From the NCBI GenBank assembly GCA_964519015.1, contig CAZFHZ010000073.1:1-16240 (forward strand): a DNA stretch of 16,240 nucleotides. Direction: 5' to 3'. The position numbers and the translations under genes were made by a program. Within the stretch, counting starts at the first letter, position 1. Each line of letters opens with the position of its first letter. The notes below the pieces were generated by a model. It worked only from the letters and a program-made list of their open reading frames with translations. It was not told the DNA's origin and made no database searches. The DNA comes from CAZFHZ01 sp964519015 (lineage in GTDB: Bacteria > Blakebacterota > Blakebacteria > Blakebacterales > CAYUVJ01). Shown piece by piece: positions 15,646 to 16,240 of the stretch.

Positions 15646-15915
15646 GGCTCCTCCCGGGGTGGACCCGGCCCGTCCCGTCGAGCGGGCAAACCTTCAAATT
15701 AGTGTCCTGAGTCAGAATTTCGCATCATTTCGTTGCGCCGACAGGGTAGCAGATGCCAGGCGCGGCGACGAATGCGATGTCCGAGCCCGTCAAGGAATCC
15801 TACGGCCGGTGCCGCGACCGGTTCCGCTCCGGTGGTGAAGTCCGCCCCCCCCCTTCCCCGTATACATACTGATCGTACCGCACCACCACCCCGAGACGTG
15901 AGGAGACCGAGCGCC
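15646..15915. promoter_or_regulatory. Divergent intergenic region between the TPR gene and ybjQ
   Basis: No gene is visible in these 270 bases, which must hold promoters for both flanking genes. Toward the TPR gene there is an AT-rich patch (about 15692-15735) with CTAATTTG on the minus strand, loosely like the TAnnTTTG element of FCB-group promoters. Two ATTTCG copies start exactly 10 bases apart (15717 and 15727). A short odd palindrome CTGAGTCAG lies nearby (about 15708-15716). Toward ybjQ there is a run of nine C (15845-15853) followed by TATACAT. None of these is a firm site. Confidence 0.4.
15861..15867 (+). promoter_or_regulatory. Possible -10 element for ybjQ
   Basis: TATACAT stands alone as an AT-rich heptamer in GC-rich DNA, about 49 bases before the ybjQ ATG. 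The best upstream -35 candidate, GTGAAG at 15835-15840, is weak (three of six) and 20 bases away, so only the -10 is plausible. Confidence 0.25.
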
Positions 15916-16240
15916 ATGTTGATCACCACCACCCCGACCGTGGAAGGCCGTCCCGTCAAGGAGTACCTGGGCATCGTGACCGGCGAGGCGATCATGGGCA
16001 CCAACATCGTGCGCGATATGTTCGCCGGCATCCGCGACATCGTGGGGGGCCGCTCGGCCACTTACGAGAAGGCCCTGCTGGAAGCGCAGAAGATCGCCCT
16101 GGAGGAGCTGGGGCACCGCGCCGGGCAGACCGGAGCCGACGCCGTGGTCGGGGTCGACCTCGACTACGAGGTGCTCGGGCAGAACAACGGGATGCTCATG
16201 GTCACCGCCGCCGGCACCGCCGTGCGCCTGGGCACCCGGA
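15916..16240 (+). CDS. ybjQ: YbjQ/UPF0145 family protein, cut by the window edge
   Basis: Small conserved protein of the UPF0145 (DUF74, YbjQ) family; its biochemical function is not established, although the fold has been labelled a possible heavy-metal-binding domain. I translated 108 codons: it begins MLITTTPTVEGRPVKEYLGI, then VTGEAIMGTNIVRDMF, GIRDIVGGRSATYEKALLEA and GADAVVGVDLDYEVLGQNN. It matches E. coli YbjQ (107 residues) almost end to end, including the IRDIVGGRS block and the final MLMVTAAGTAV. No stop occurs before 16240, so the protein extends slightly beyond the E. coli length and ends just outside the window. The ATG at 15916 has GAGGAG about 9 bases upstream. It is the only plus-strand gene and is divergent from the TPR gene. 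Confidence 0.9.
   Translation, partial: MLITTTPTVEGRPVKEYLGIVTGEAIMGTNIVRDMFAGIRDIVGGRSATYEKALLEAQKIALEELGHRAGQTGADAVVGVDLDYEVLGQNNGMLMVTAAGTAVRLGTR

Noticed and set aside
15699..16116. Minus-strand open frames across the divergent region and ybjQ
   Set aside because: The plus strand encodes a clear YbjQ homologue with a good ribosome site, and these frames show no domain.

Overview
The window is GC-rich bacterial chromosome carrying eleven genes. Ten lie on the minus strand and read from right to left; one, cut by the right edge, is on the plus strand. Coding density is high and the longest gap is about 270 bases. No tRNA, rRNA, CRISPR array, insertion sequence, prophage gene or origin was seen. 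The high GC, the secreted protease with a FlgD-like/type IX-like C-terminal 'YPNPF' domain, the very large secreted TPR protein and the homodimeric GlyRS fit a high-GC member of the FCB group (for example Gemmatimonadota, Krumholzibacteriota or Eisenbacteria). That placement is inference from gene style only.

Layout in transcription order from the right edge. A ybjQ/UPF0145 gene starts at 15916 on the plus strand and leaves the window just before its expected stop. It diverges from a gene for a 1247-residue exported TPR protein (15645 to 11902). Next come glycyl-tRNA synthetase (11830 to 10514), a secreted subtilisin-family protease (10500 to 8641), an exported ChaN/Tiki-superfamily protein (8564 to 7584), NAD-dependent DNA ligase LigA (7570 to 5498) and an AAG-type 3-methyladenine DNA glycosylase (5501 to 4887). 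The spacings glyS-protease (13 bp), chaN-ligA (13 bp) and ligA-glycosylase (4-bp GTGA overlap) suggest coupled translation. The ligase and glycosylase are the last and first steps of base excision repair.

After a 164-bp gap comes a GltS-family sodium:glutamate symporter (4722 to 3334). After a further 210-bp gap, unusually AT-rich in part, comes the hox operon hoxF-hoxU-hoxY (3123 to 10). It encodes the diaphorase part and small subunit of a bidirectional NAD(H)-linked [NiFe] hydrogenase (group 3d type). HoxF feeds electrons from NADH through FMN and Fe-S clusters, HoxU carries the relay clusters, and HoxY carries the cluster next to the Ni-Fe site. The catalytic subunit HoxH and the maturation genes are not in the window and would be expected beyond position 1.

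The most notable non-coding signal is a CRP/FNR-type palindrome 112-127 bases upstream of the hoxF start. I do not see a clearly new multi-gene system here. The better leads are the hox control site, the loss of two NuoE-type cysteines in HoxF, the giant TPR protein, the protease with its sorting-like tail, and a strong GC hairpin in front of glyS.
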